From assembly GCA_946538795.1 (NCBI GenBank), contig CAMNGY010000132.1, positions 1 through 5,546 of the forward strand: 5,546 nucleotides of DNA. Direction: 5' to 3'. The DNA is from an uncultured Treponema sp. GTDB taxonomy: Bacteria; Spirochaetota; Spirochaetia; Treponematales; Treponemataceae. The notes beneath the pieces were generated by a model that saw only the letters and a program-made list of their open reading frames with translations, ran no database searches and was not told where the DNA came from. Numbering within the stretch: the stretch's first letter is position 1; every line of letters starts with the position of its first letter. This document shows, piece by piece, positions 1-5,546 of the stretch. The position numbers and the translations under genes were made by a program.

Positions 1-2
1 GG

Positions 3-1454
3 GGGAGCCACATCCCCATGATGCTCGATTACGTCGATGTATTCCAGATAGGGGCCAGGACGATGCAGGACTTTGACCTGCTCAAGGCGGTCGGCGCGAC
101 AGGAAGGCCCGTCATCCTGCGCCGCAGCTACTCGGCGACGCTGGAGGAGCTCCTCATGTCGGCGGAGTACCTGCTTTCGAGCGGAACCGACAGCGTCATT
201 TTGTGCGAGCGGGGCATACGCACCTTCGAGAAGGCGACCCGCAACACGCTGGACCTTTCCGCCGTCCCCGTTCTGCGCCAGCTGACCCACCTGCCGATCA
301 TCGTGGACCCGAGCCATACCGTGCTGACCCGCGACAAGGTCGGTGCGATGGGCCTTGCCGCCATTGCGAGCGGGGCGGACGGCCTGATGGTGGAGGTGCA
401 CCAGGACCCCGGCAGTGCGCTCGTGGACGGGGCCCAGTCCATGCTGCCCGCCCAGTTCGACAAGATGATGCACGACGTGGAGGCCCTGGCCCCCGTCATG
501 GGCAAGTCCGTCGCCCACATCCGGCAGGAGATGCCCTCGGTGGTCCGCGTCCAGGAGGGCGGCAGGCGCAAGGGCAAGGTCGTCGTCGCCTATTCGGGCA
601 AGCGGGGGGCATACGCGGAGCAGGCGATATCCCGCTACTTTGACGCGGCGGACTGCGAGGCAAGCCCCGTGGACTCCTTCCCGGAGATCTTCCAGGCGGT
701 CACAGACGGCAAGGCGGACTACGGCATGGTCCCGATCGAGAACTCGCTCGCAGGCTCGGTCTACCAGAACTACGACAACTTCACCCGCTTCGAGGACGTG
801 AGCATAGTCGGGGCGGTGACGCTGAACATCCGCCACGCCCTGCTCGGCGTGAAAGGCGCGACGCTTTCCGATATCAGGCGGGTCTACTCCCACCCCCAGG
901 CCCTGAGCCAGAGCAAGAAATTCCTGGACGCGCACAAGGGCTGGACGATGGTGGAGGCAGCCTCCACCGCGACCGCCGCCGAGCTGGTCGCGAAGGGCGG
1001 CCTCAAGGAGAACGCCGCCATAGCGAGCCCCCTCAACGCCCCCCTCTACGGGCTTGACCTGCTTGCCGAGGACATAGAGGACGACCCGGGCAACTTCACC
1101 CGCTTCGTCGTCATCCAGTCCAACTCGGCGGACGGCAGGGGCATCTCCGGCGAGGTCAACATCGTGCCGAACATGGCGAGCTTCATCATCAAGACGAGAA
1201 ACGAGCCGGGCGCGCTCCACCGGGTGCTGGGAATCTTCAGCGACTGCAAGCTGAACCTGACGCGACTGGAGTCCCGCCCCATAGCTGGCGAGCCGTGGAA
1301 GTACTGGTTTTACATGGACGCGGAGCTTTCGGGGCCGGGAGGAAAGCCTTCGGACATGCCGGCCAGCTCCATCGTGGCGGGCCTGATGGGCAAGCTCAAC
1401 GAGGCCACGGAATATGTCCGCCTGCTGGGAATCTACGCCGAGGCCGGGAAGTAG
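3..1454 (+). CDS. DAHP synthase-prephenate dehydratase-ACT fusion protein (5' partial)
   Basis: This is one uninterrupted frame carrying two enzymes of aromatic amino acid synthesis. The first part is the C-terminal portion of a type I-beta 3-deoxy-7-phosphoheptulonate (DAHP) synthase, which joins PEP and erythrose 4-phosphate. Counting from the ATG at 18, it shows QIGAR (10-14), LCERGIRTFE (62-71), VDPSH (96-100) and the likely metal ligands H100, E126 and D137. After a linker (about 155-186) comes prephenate dehydratase, which makes phenylpyruvate: VPIENS (238-243), SHPQA (291-295) and the catalytic NFTRF (359-363, T361). A C-terminal ACT domain (about 380-475) has the GAL (398-400) and ESRP (418-421) signatures of phenylalanine binding, so feedback inhibition by Phe is likely. 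The frame is open to the left edge and homology continues upstream of the ATG at 18, so the true start, the GPC-type metal Cys and any N-terminal domain lie outside. The DAHP synthase part has unusual substitutions (R35 for a PEP-binding Lys). Cytoplasmic. Domain identities are firm; activity of the first domain is inferred. Confidence 0.93.
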   Translation, partial: GSHIPMMLDYVDVFQIGARTMQDFDLLKAVGATGRPVILRRSYSATLEELLMSAEYLLSSGTDSVILCERGIRTFEKATRNTLDLSAVPVLRQLTHLPIIVDPSHTVLTRDKVGAMGLAAIASGADGLMVEVHQDPGSALVDGAQSMLPAQFDKMMHDVEALAPVMGKSVAHIRQEMPSVVRVQEGGRRKGKVVVAYSGKRGAYAEQAISRYFDAADCEASPVDSFPEIFQAVTDGKADYGMVPIENSLAGSVYQNYDNFTRFEDVSIVGAVTLNIRHALLGVKGATLSDIRRVYSHPQALSQSKKFLDAHKGWTMVEAASTATAAELVAKGGLKENAAIASPLNAPLYGLDLLAEDIEDDPGNFTRFVVIQSNSADGRGISGEVNIVPNMASFIIKTRNEPGALHRVLGIFSDCKLNLTRLESRPIAGEPWKYWFYMDAELSGPGGKPSDMPASSIVAGLMGKLNEATEYVRLLGIYAEAGK

Positions 1455-1494
1455 GGGCGGGAAGGGAATGTCCTGGCGTGGCAGGGTTGGTTTG

Positions 1495-1614
1495 TTGCAA
1501 TGGCAATAAGCCGCGGTTGCTGTGGCAATAAGCCATAGTGACAATGGCAATAAGCCACAGTTGCAATGGCAATAAGCCGCGGTTGCAATGGCAATAAGCC
1601 ACAGTGACAATGGC
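1495..1614. repeat. 22-bp tandem repeat array (five full units plus a partial sixth)
   Basis: Five contiguous 22-bp units start at 1495, 1517, 1539, 1561 and 1583; a sixth starts at 1605 and decays after about 10 bases. Every full unit contains the invariant core GGCAATAAGCC, a GGC/GCC inverted repeat around AATAA, usually extended to TGGC-AATAA-GCCA. The units are not random variants. Units 1 and 4 are identical, units 3 and 6 both begin TGACAATGGC, and units 2 and 5 differ at three bases. The array is therefore a 66-bp three-unit block present about twice. It is noncoding, lies between the aromatic gene and the xylB promoter, and has no spacers, so it is not a CRISPR array. A role as an operator array or transcript-end structure is possible but not shown. 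Confidence 0.9.
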
Positions 1615-1649
1615 TTGTGAGGGACGGCTTTATGGCCGGAAGCCATTGT
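1607..1649. other. nested inverted repeat / stem-loop
   Basis: ACAATGGCTT at 1607-1616 is perfectly complementary in inverted orientation to AAGCCATTGT at 1640-1649, giving a 10-bp stem. Inside the 23-base loop a second stem pairs CGGC (1625-1628) with GCCG (1635-1638). The left arm is the start of the decayed sixth unit of the adjacent repeat array. No T-run follows (the next bases are AAAATTT), so a standard intrinsic terminator is not supported. It could end or stabilise the aromatic transcript, or be a protein site just upstream of the xylB promoter. Confidence 0.6.
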
Positions 1650-1682
1650 AAAATTTCCCTATATCCTGCAAAGGCAAACTCG

Positions 1683-1691
1683 TGGTACAAT
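1683..1691 (+). promoter_or_regulatory. candidate extended -10 promoter for xylB
   Basis: TGGTACAAT matches an extended -10 element (TG, one base, then TACAAT, one mismatch to TATAAT). No convincing -35 hexamer lies at the right distance, as is usual for extended -10 promoters. The preceding stretch (about 1646-1680) is the most AT-rich part of the spacer. Transcription would begin near 1698, leaving a leader of about 33 bases before the xylB start. This is inferred from sequence only. Confidence 0.55.
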
Positions 1692-1714
1692 AGAAGCAAA
1701 CACAATCTCAATCT

Positions 1715-1719
1715 AAGGA
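1715..1719 (+). promoter_or_regulatory. ribosome binding site of xylB
   Basis: AAGGA lies 11 bases before the ATG at 1731, a slightly long but usable spacing. It supports that ATG as the start, which also places the N-terminal GVDLGTSGTK motif at the usual distance from the initiator. Confidence 0.65.
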
Positions 1720-1730
1720 TGGACTAGCAC

Positions 1731-3254
1731 ATGGCATATCTTATCGGCGTTGACCTTGGTACGAGCGGCACCAAGACGGTGATTTTCGATGAGGCGGGCA
1801 CCCCCCTCGCATCCAAGACAGTGGAGTACCCCCTCTACCAGCCCCAGAACGGCTGGGCGGAGCAGGATCCCCTTGACTGGTGGAATGCCTCCGTCGAGGG
1901 CATGAAGTCCGTGATTGCCCAGAGCGGGGCCAAGAAGGAGGATATCAAGGGAATCGGCATCTCCGGCCAGATGCACGGTCTTGTCATGCTGGACAAGGAC
2001 GGCAAGGTCCTGCGCCGCAGCATCATCTGGTGCGACCAGCGGACGGCCAAGGAGTGCGAGGAGATAACAAGCAAGGTCGGGGCCAAGAAGCTCATAGACA
2101 TAACGGCCAATCCCGCCCTGACGGGCTTCACCGCCTCCAAGATTCTCTGGGTGCGCAACAACGAGCCGGAGACCTACGCTAAGTGCGCCCACATCCTCCT
2201 GCCTAAGGACTACGTGCGCTACATGCTGACCGGCGAGTTCGCGACTGAAGTCAGCGATGCGTCGGGAATGCAGCTCCTTGACGTGCCGCGCCGCCAGTGG
2301 TCGGACGAGCTTCTGGGCAAGCTCGGAATAGACAAGGCCCTGCTCGCCAAGGTCTACGAGTCCCCCGAGGTGACAGGGAAAGTGACCGCCAAGGCCGCCG
2401 ACCTCTGCGGGCTCAAGGAAGGAACCCCGGTCGTCGGAGGAGCGGGCGACAACGCCGCCGCCGCCGTCGGTACGGGAACGGTCGTTGACGGAAGGGCTTT
2501 CACAACGATAGGAACGTCCGGAGTCGTCTTTGCCCATACCTCCAAGCTTTCCATTGACCCGGCTGGCCGCGTCCACACCTTCTGCTGCGCCGTCCCGGGC
2601 GCATGGCACGTCATGGGAGTTACCCAGGCAGCAGGCCTCTCGCTCAAGTGGTTCCGCGACAACTTCTGCAATGCCGAGATCCAGACTGCGGCGGGCATGG
2701 GCAAGGATCCTTACTTCCTGATGGACAAGGAGGCCGACCGCATTCCGATCGGCTGCGACAAGCTGCTCTACATGCCTTACCTTATGGGCGAGCGCACCCC
2801 GCACCTGGATCCTGACTGCCGCGGCGTGTTCTTCGGCCTGTCCGCCATGCACACCAAGGCCCATCTGCTGCGCGCCGTCATGGAGGGCGTTACCTACAGC
2901 CAGAGGGATTCCATGGAGGTCCTGCGCGGCATGGGTGTCAAGACCGACACGATGCTCGCCTGCGGTGGCGGCGGCTCAAGCCCCCTCTGGAGGCAGATGC
3001 TCGCCGACGTGTACGGCTGCCCGGTCACGACCGTAGCCAGCAAGGAAGGCCCCGCGCTCGGTGTCGCCATCCTTGCCGGAGTCGGAACGGGAGTCTGGTC
3101 ATCCGTGCCCCAGGCCTGTGACGCGGTCATCAAGACCAACCCGCCGCAGAACCCGATTGCGGAGAACAGCAGGGAGTACGAGAAGTTCTACAAGCTGTAC
3201 ACCCAGATTTACCCCGCGCTCAAGGCCAGCTACAAGGCTCTCGCCAGCCTGTAA
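1731..3254 (+). CDS. xylB: xylulokinase (FGGY family)
   Basis: Phosphorylates D-xylulose with ATP to D-xylulose 5-phosphate, the entry of xylose carbon into the pentose phosphate pathway; cytoplasmic. The 507 residues match the usual family length. The N-terminal FGGY domain shows the phosphate-binding GVDLGTSGTK (6-15), the substrate-region MHG (81-83) and WCDQR (100-104). GGAGDNAAAAVG (236-247) holds the expected catalytic Asp, D240. The C-terminal domain has GERTPHLDP (353-361), the glycine-rich GGGG (412-415) of the nucleotide site and EGPALGVA (439-446). These features separate it from glycerol kinase and ribulokinase, although some related FGGY kinases prefer other ketoses. A 276-bp spacer with its own promoter candidate separates it from the aromatic gene, and the next gene converges on it, so it is probably monocistronic. 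No xylose isomerase gene is visible here. No frameshift or missing motif was seen. Confidence 0.95.
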   Translation: MAYLIGVDLGTSGTKTVIFDEAGTPLASKTVEYPLYQPQNGWAEQDPLDWWNASVEGMKSVIAQSGAKKEDIKGIGISGQMHGLVMLDKDGKVLRRSIIWCDQRTAKECEEITSKVGAKKLIDITANPALTGFTASKILWVRNNEPETYAKCAHILLPKDYVRYMLTGEFATEVSDASGMQLLDVPRRQWSDELLGKLGIDKALLAKVYESPEVTGKVTAKAADLCGLKEGTPVVGGAGDNAAAAVGTGTVVDGRAFTTIGTSGVVFAHTSKLSIDPAGRVHTFCCAVPGAWHVMGVTQAAGLSLKWFRDNFCNAEIQTAAGMGKDPYFLMDKEADRIPIGCDKLLYMPYLMGERTPHLDPDCRGVFFGLSAMHTKAHLLRAVMEGVTYSQRDSMEVLRGMGVKTDTMLACGGGGSSPLWRQMLADVYGCPVTTVASKEGPALGVAILAGVGTGVWSSVPQACDAVIKTNPPQNPIAENSREYEKFYKLYTQIYPALKASYKALASL

Positions 3255-3274
3255 GGGGTGTTTTTATCAAATCA

Positions 3275-3327
3275 GGCTGCGCATTGCCCGATGTGCAGCC
3301 GCCCACATTTTTTTGAGAAGTGTGGGC
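3275..3327. terminator. double stem-loop between convergent genes, likely terminator
   Basis: Two stem-loops sit back to back in the 92-bp convergent spacer. The first pairs 3275-3284 with 3291-3300 (10 bp, one G-U wobble on the + strand transcript, 6-base loop). The second pairs 3301-3310 with 3318-3327 (10 bp, one wobble, 7-base loop). Seven T's (3308-3314) begin seven bases after the first stem, so termination of xylB is plausible though not the textbook layout. A weaker bulged stem (3337-3355) overlaps the stop codon of the opposite gene. The region may serve both directions. Confidence 0.55.
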
Positions 3328-3346
3328 GTGATTTCCGGGCCTTTTT

Positions 3347-4177
3347 TCAAAGCCCCTCGTCCACCCCCAGTCCGAACAGGGCATAGTCGCCCCTCGTCGG
3401 GTCGCCCGGGAATGCCTCGCCCATCGTCGCGGTAAGCTCCTCGGCGCACCTGAGGGTGGCGGCCCGCACCTTTCCGCTAGGGGAGGGGGCCAGCAGGCCC
3501 AGGCGGGTCGCCTCCTGCATGACGTGGGTATCAAGGGGCACGAGCAGGTCTGCCTTGTCATGCCATGCCCACAGGCCCAGATCCACGGGGGAGGAGTCCC
3601 TCACCATCCAGCGAAGGAACATGTTGAGCTTCTTGAACGCGCAGGCGGAGGATTTTGGTATGAGGGTGCAGCTGTCGGGGAAACAGGATGCGATGACCTG
3701 GCAGAGATGGGCGGCGTGGGCATTGCGGCCCTTTCCATCCTGACAGGGATGCCGTTGCATGATGGAAGTTCCGCTCCCGCCGGGCTCTTCTCCTTCATCC
3801 AGATATTTGGCCCGGAAATATTCGCCAAGCGTTCCCTGTCTCAGAATGTCCTGCAAGGTCCCGAACAAGGAGCGCATCGCCGCATGGCTGTAAGTGCGGT
3901 AGAAGGAGGCGGGCGAGTCCGGGAAATGCGGCTCCCATCCGCCTGACGCGACCCAGTCCGAGGGGCTTTCCCCAGCGAGGGCCAGAATCTGCTCCACGTG
4001 GGATAGAATCTGATCCCTTCTGCCGAACGCGAGGGCAGCGGCGATGAAGGCGACGGTCTCCTGGTCCTCCGTCTGCCTGTAGCGGTGCATGAAACAGGAG
4101 GGGTCTTTTTCCAGGAAACCCGCGTTTTCGTATTTGTCCGCAAGGACGACCAGCCTGTCTTTCAGGGCCTTTTCCAT
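3347..4177 (-). CDS. TIGR02757 / DUF2400 family protein, function unknown
   Basis: A 276-residue soluble protein with no signal peptide or membrane segment. Conserved family blocks as I recall them appear in order: DPSCFMHRY (25-33), DQE (38-40) leading into a helical AALAFG stretch (47-52), FKKLNMFLRWMVR (181-193), VDLGLW (198-203), PLDTHV (214-219) and GDPTRGDYALFGLG (258-271). The many conserved charged and aromatic residues suggest an enzyme or nucleic-acid-binding protein, but I know no established biochemical role and assign none. Residues about 126-160 are Gly/Ser/His-rich and look like a poorly conserved linker. The ATG at 4177 is supported by an AGAGAGG ribosome binding site. The gene starts 20 bases after the GH127 stop on the same strand, so co-transcription is likely. 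Nothing in the sequence ties its job to arabinose release. Family assignment is confident, function is not. Confidence 0.85.
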   Translation of the reverse strand: MEKALKDRLVVLADKYENAGFLEKDPSCFMHRYRQTEDQETVAFIAAALAFGRRDQILSHVEQILALAGESPSDWVASGGWEPHFPDSPASFYRTYSHAAMRSLFGTLQDILRQGTLGEYFRAKYLDEGEEPGGSGTSIMQRHPCQDGKGRNAHAAHLCQVIASCFPDSCTLIPKSSACAFKKLNMFLRWMVRDSSPVDLGLWAWHDKADLLVPLDTHVMQEATRLGLLAPSPSGKVRAATLRCAEELTATMGEAFPGDPTRGDYALFGLGVDEGL

Positions 4178-4184
4178 GCCAGTG

Positions 4185-4191
4185 CCTCTCT
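4185..4191 (-). promoter_or_regulatory. ribosome binding site of the TIGR02757 gene
   Basis: On the minus strand AGAGAGG ends 7 bases before the ATG at 4177. It lies wholly inside the 20-base gap after the GH127 stop codon (4198-4200), as expected for the second gene of an operon. Confidence 0.65.
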
Positions 4192-4197
4192 GCCGGC

Positions 4198-5546
4198 CTA
4201 TTCTTCCGGAATCCAGACCCGCATTTCGTTCTCGCCCCTGTTGGCCCAGGCATAATATGGAAGGAGCGTTATGTCGCAGTCATCCTCCTCCGGCCTGCCG
4301 TCGCTGTACAGGCTTTCCGTGTCCCGGACGCGACGTCCCGCGACCGCAAGCTTCTGCACCCCGAACAGCTCGTCCTTGCTGAATGGAAGGAGCCGTGGCT
4401 CCGCATCCTTCCTGACGCGCAGGTTCAGGACGCCGCCGGGATTGTCCGCCCCTTCGGCGCAGTAGACCAGCGGGCCGCGCATGAAGGCAGCCTTGCCGGA
4501 GTCCGCGCTTATACGGGGCGAGGGGTATATCTTTTTTATTTCCATGCCGAACTCAAAGACGAGCTTGTCATCCGGGGAAAAATCTTCCATTGAATATACT
4601 ATGTATGCAAAGCCGTCTTTCTCCTCGTAAGCGAGGGGCTTCCCGTTCTTGAAGCAGCGTACTTTTCCTCGTGACCATCCTGGTATCCTGACCGCCAGGG
4701 TTAGGTGGCCCGGCTGTATGCCCGGCTTTGCGCCCGGCTGTATGCCCGGTTTTGCGCCTGCTGTTGCGACCTCTGTTGCGGCCCCGCACGTATTTGCGGC
4801 CGCTTTTGTGGCCCCGCAAGGCTCAAAGGAATACTCTACCCTGCCGTCGTAGGGGTAACCGGTCGCCACGCGGATTTTCACGCCGAAAGACTCGGACAGG
4901 TCCAGAGTTCCGCCGATGAAAAGCAGGCTGTAGACGGTCTTGGTTCCGGCGTCCAGCATCCAGGCGTAGCGGCTTATTGATGCGATGAGGCGGGCCGCGT
5001 TGGGCGGGCAGCACGCGCATGCAAACCATTGGGGGCGGACGGGCAGCGTATGCCTGTGGGTGACAGCCTTGCCGGAGATACCGGGGAGGGATTCAAGCGC
5101 GTTCACGTAGAAGAAGCTCCTGCCGTCCAGCTGCATTCCGGCCAGCACCGTGTTGTAGAAGGCTCGCTCCATCACGTCGGCGTACTCCCCCTTCCTGTCC
5201 AGTTCCAGCATCCTGCGGGCAAAGAAGATGAGCCCTATGGATGCGCAGGTTTCTCCGTAGGCAGTGTCGTTGGGCAGGTGGTAATCCTTAGTGAATGCCT
5301 CGCCCTCATAGGCCGATCCGATTGCGCCGGTTATGTACATGCGCCTCCGGGTGATGCTTTCCCACAGGCGCCGGCATGCCGCTGCCAGAGCCTGGTCCCC
5401 GGTCTCAAGCGCGACGGAGGCCATGCCGGAGTAAAGGTAGACGGCGCGGACGGCATGTCCTACGGCATCCGCCTGCTCCCGGACGGGTGCGCAGCTCTGG
5501 GTGTACTCCTTGTCCCCGTTCCAGCCGCCCCAAAGCTGCCAGCCCC
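4198..5546 (-). CDS. GH127 (DUF1680) beta-L-arabinofuranosidase-like glycoside hydrolase (5' partial)
   Basis: GH127 enzymes remove terminal beta-L-arabinofuranose from plant glycans or glycoproteins, using a zinc-bound Cys nucleophile. The frame is open to the right edge, so the Met at 5424 is internal. Upstream of it the protein reads PVREQADAVGHAVRAVYLYSG, the family signature (21 residues written with its end at 5425) spanning codons 5425-5487. Counting from M5424, E42 fits the acid/base, E58 and C60 (in GETCASIG) fit zinc ligands, and ACACCPPN (135-142) supplies C138 as nucleophile with C136 and C139. Their spacing agrees with the Bifidobacterium HypBA1 enzyme as I remember it (E322, E338, C340, C417, C418). 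The barrel gives way to a beta-sandwich containing VRIPGW (245-250). About 240 N-terminal residues, including any signal peptide, are off the window, so location in the cell cannot be judged. An insertion (about 203-240) carries short tandem repeats. The downstream TIGR02757 gene is probably co-transcribed. Substrate specificity within the family is inferred. Confidence 0.9.
   Translation of the reverse strand, partial: GWQLWGGWNGDKEYTQSCAPVREQADAVGHAVRAVYLYSGMASVALETGDQALAAACRRLWESITRRRMYITGAIGSAYEGEAFTKDYHLPNDTAYGETCASIGLIFFARRMLELDRKGEYADVMERAFYNTVLAGMQLDGRSFFYVNALESLPGISGKAVTHRHTLPVRPQWFACACCPPNAARLIASISRYAWMLDAGTKTVYSLLFIGGTLDLSESFGVKIRVATGYPYDGRVEYSFEPCGATKAAANTCGAATEVATAGAKPGIQPGAKPGIQPGHLTLAVRIPGWSRGKVRCFKNGKPLAYEEKDGFAYIVYSMEDFSPDDKLVFEFGMEIKKIYPSPRISADSGKAAFMRGPLVYCAEGADNPGGVLNLRVRKDAEPRLLPFSKDELFGVQKLAVAGRRVRDTESLYSDGRPEEDDCDITLLPYYAWANRGENEMRVWIPEE
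4705..4818 (-). repeat. low-complexity insertion in the GH127 gene made of tandem duplications
   Basis: Two adjacent 24-bp copies, 4709-4732 and 4733-4756, differ at one base (4726 versus 4750) and encode GAKPGIQP twice. Just upstream in the protein, GGCCCCGCA recurs at 4780-4788 and 4810-4818, 30 bp apart, encoding CGA at residues 203-205 and 213-215. The encoded stretch (residues 203-240 from M5424) is rich in Ala, Gly, Thr and Pro and sits between the beta-strands VEYSFEP and LTLAVRIPGW, where family members usually have only a short turn. It is in frame and leaves the gene open. Confidence 0.8.

Noticed and set aside
18..23. The ATGs at 18 and 21 as the start of the aromatic fusion gene.
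   Set aside because: DAHP synthase homology is already mid-domain here (just before QIGAR) and the frame is open upstream to the window edge, so the start is outside.
1495..1614. Possible CRISPR array.
   Set aside because: The 22-bp units are directly contiguous with no unique spacers, and no cas gene is present.
1396..1711. Two overlapping minus-strand open frames across the repeat array, encoding a repetitive peptide.
   Set aside because: The minus strand of the repeat unit has no stop in any frame, so open frames arise automatically. The 66-bp period keeps the reading phase, which explains the repeated peptide. No ribosome binding site or family resemblance was seen.
1455..1730. An insertion sequence or attachment site in the long spacer.
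   Set aside because: There is no transposase remnant, terminal inverted repeat pair with target duplication, or tRNA fragment. The inverted repeat at 1607-1649 is too short and is explained by the array unit.
1713..2864. A 383-codon open frame on the minus strand opposite xylB.
   Set aside because: The + strand frame has every FGGY kinase motif at the right spacing. The antisense frame resembles no family I know and is a typical shadow in GC-rich coding DNA.
3061..3435. A 124-codon + strand open frame crossing the xylB end and the convergent spacer.
   Set aside because: It overlaps xylB out of frame, runs through the stem-loop region and has an Arg/Pro/Ser-rich composition typical of shadow frames.
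3795..4253. A minus-strand open frame overlapping the TIGR02757 and GH127 genes in another phase.
   Set aside because: Both overlapped genes have conserved family motifs; this frame is Arg/Gly/Pro-rich without recognisable motifs.
5422..5424. The ATG at 5424 (minus strand) as the start of the GH127 gene.
   Set aside because: The same frame continues to the edge and encodes the conserved PVREQ...AVGHAVRA block, so this Met is internal.

Overview
The window is a GC-rich (roughly 60% by eye), densely coded bacterial chromosomal segment with four protein genes, two of them cut by the window edges. The gene set fits a saccharolytic anaerobe: a xylulokinase, a GH127-family beta-L-arabinofuranosidase and a TIGR02757/DUF2400 protein, a family I associate with Spirochaetota, Bacteroidota and relatives. 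Clear Shine-Dalgarno sequences ahead of two starts argue mildly against Bacteroidota. A Treponema-like spirochaete is my weak preference; the taxon is inferred, not shown.

Left part (3-1454, + strand): the 3' portion of an aromatic amino acid enzyme in which a DAHP synthase domain is fused in one reading frame to prephenate dehydratase and an ACT domain. This joins the first step of the shikimate pathway to the phenylalanine-specific branch. The N-terminus lies off the left edge.

Spacer 1455-1730: a 22-bp tandem repeat array (1495-1614), itself organised as a 66-bp three-unit period. A nested inverted repeat (1607-1649), an extended -10 promoter (1683-1691) and a ribosome binding site for the next gene follow.

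Middle (1731-3254, + strand): a complete xylulokinase gene, xylB, probably transcribed alone from its own promoter. It ends in a short convergent spacer with two back-to-back stem-loops (3275-3327).

Right part (minus strand, read from 5546 towards 3347): the C-terminal two thirds of a GH127 enzyme with its catalytic Glu and zinc-binding Glu/Cys residues intact. A TIGR02757 gene of unknown function follows after a 20-bp gap, probably in the same operon. The GH127 protein carries a low-complexity insertion built by small tandem duplications.

Functionally, the GH127 enzyme would release L-arabinose from plant polysaccharide or glycoprotein side chains, and xylulokinase would feed D-xylulose into the pentose phosphate pathway. 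Together they suggest hemicellulose use. The aromatic gene is a separate biosynthetic unit. I see no mobile element, CRISPR array, tRNA or rRNA. The best candidates for something unusual are the DAHP synthase-prephenate dehydratase fusion and the 22-bp hairpin-core array upstream of xylB.
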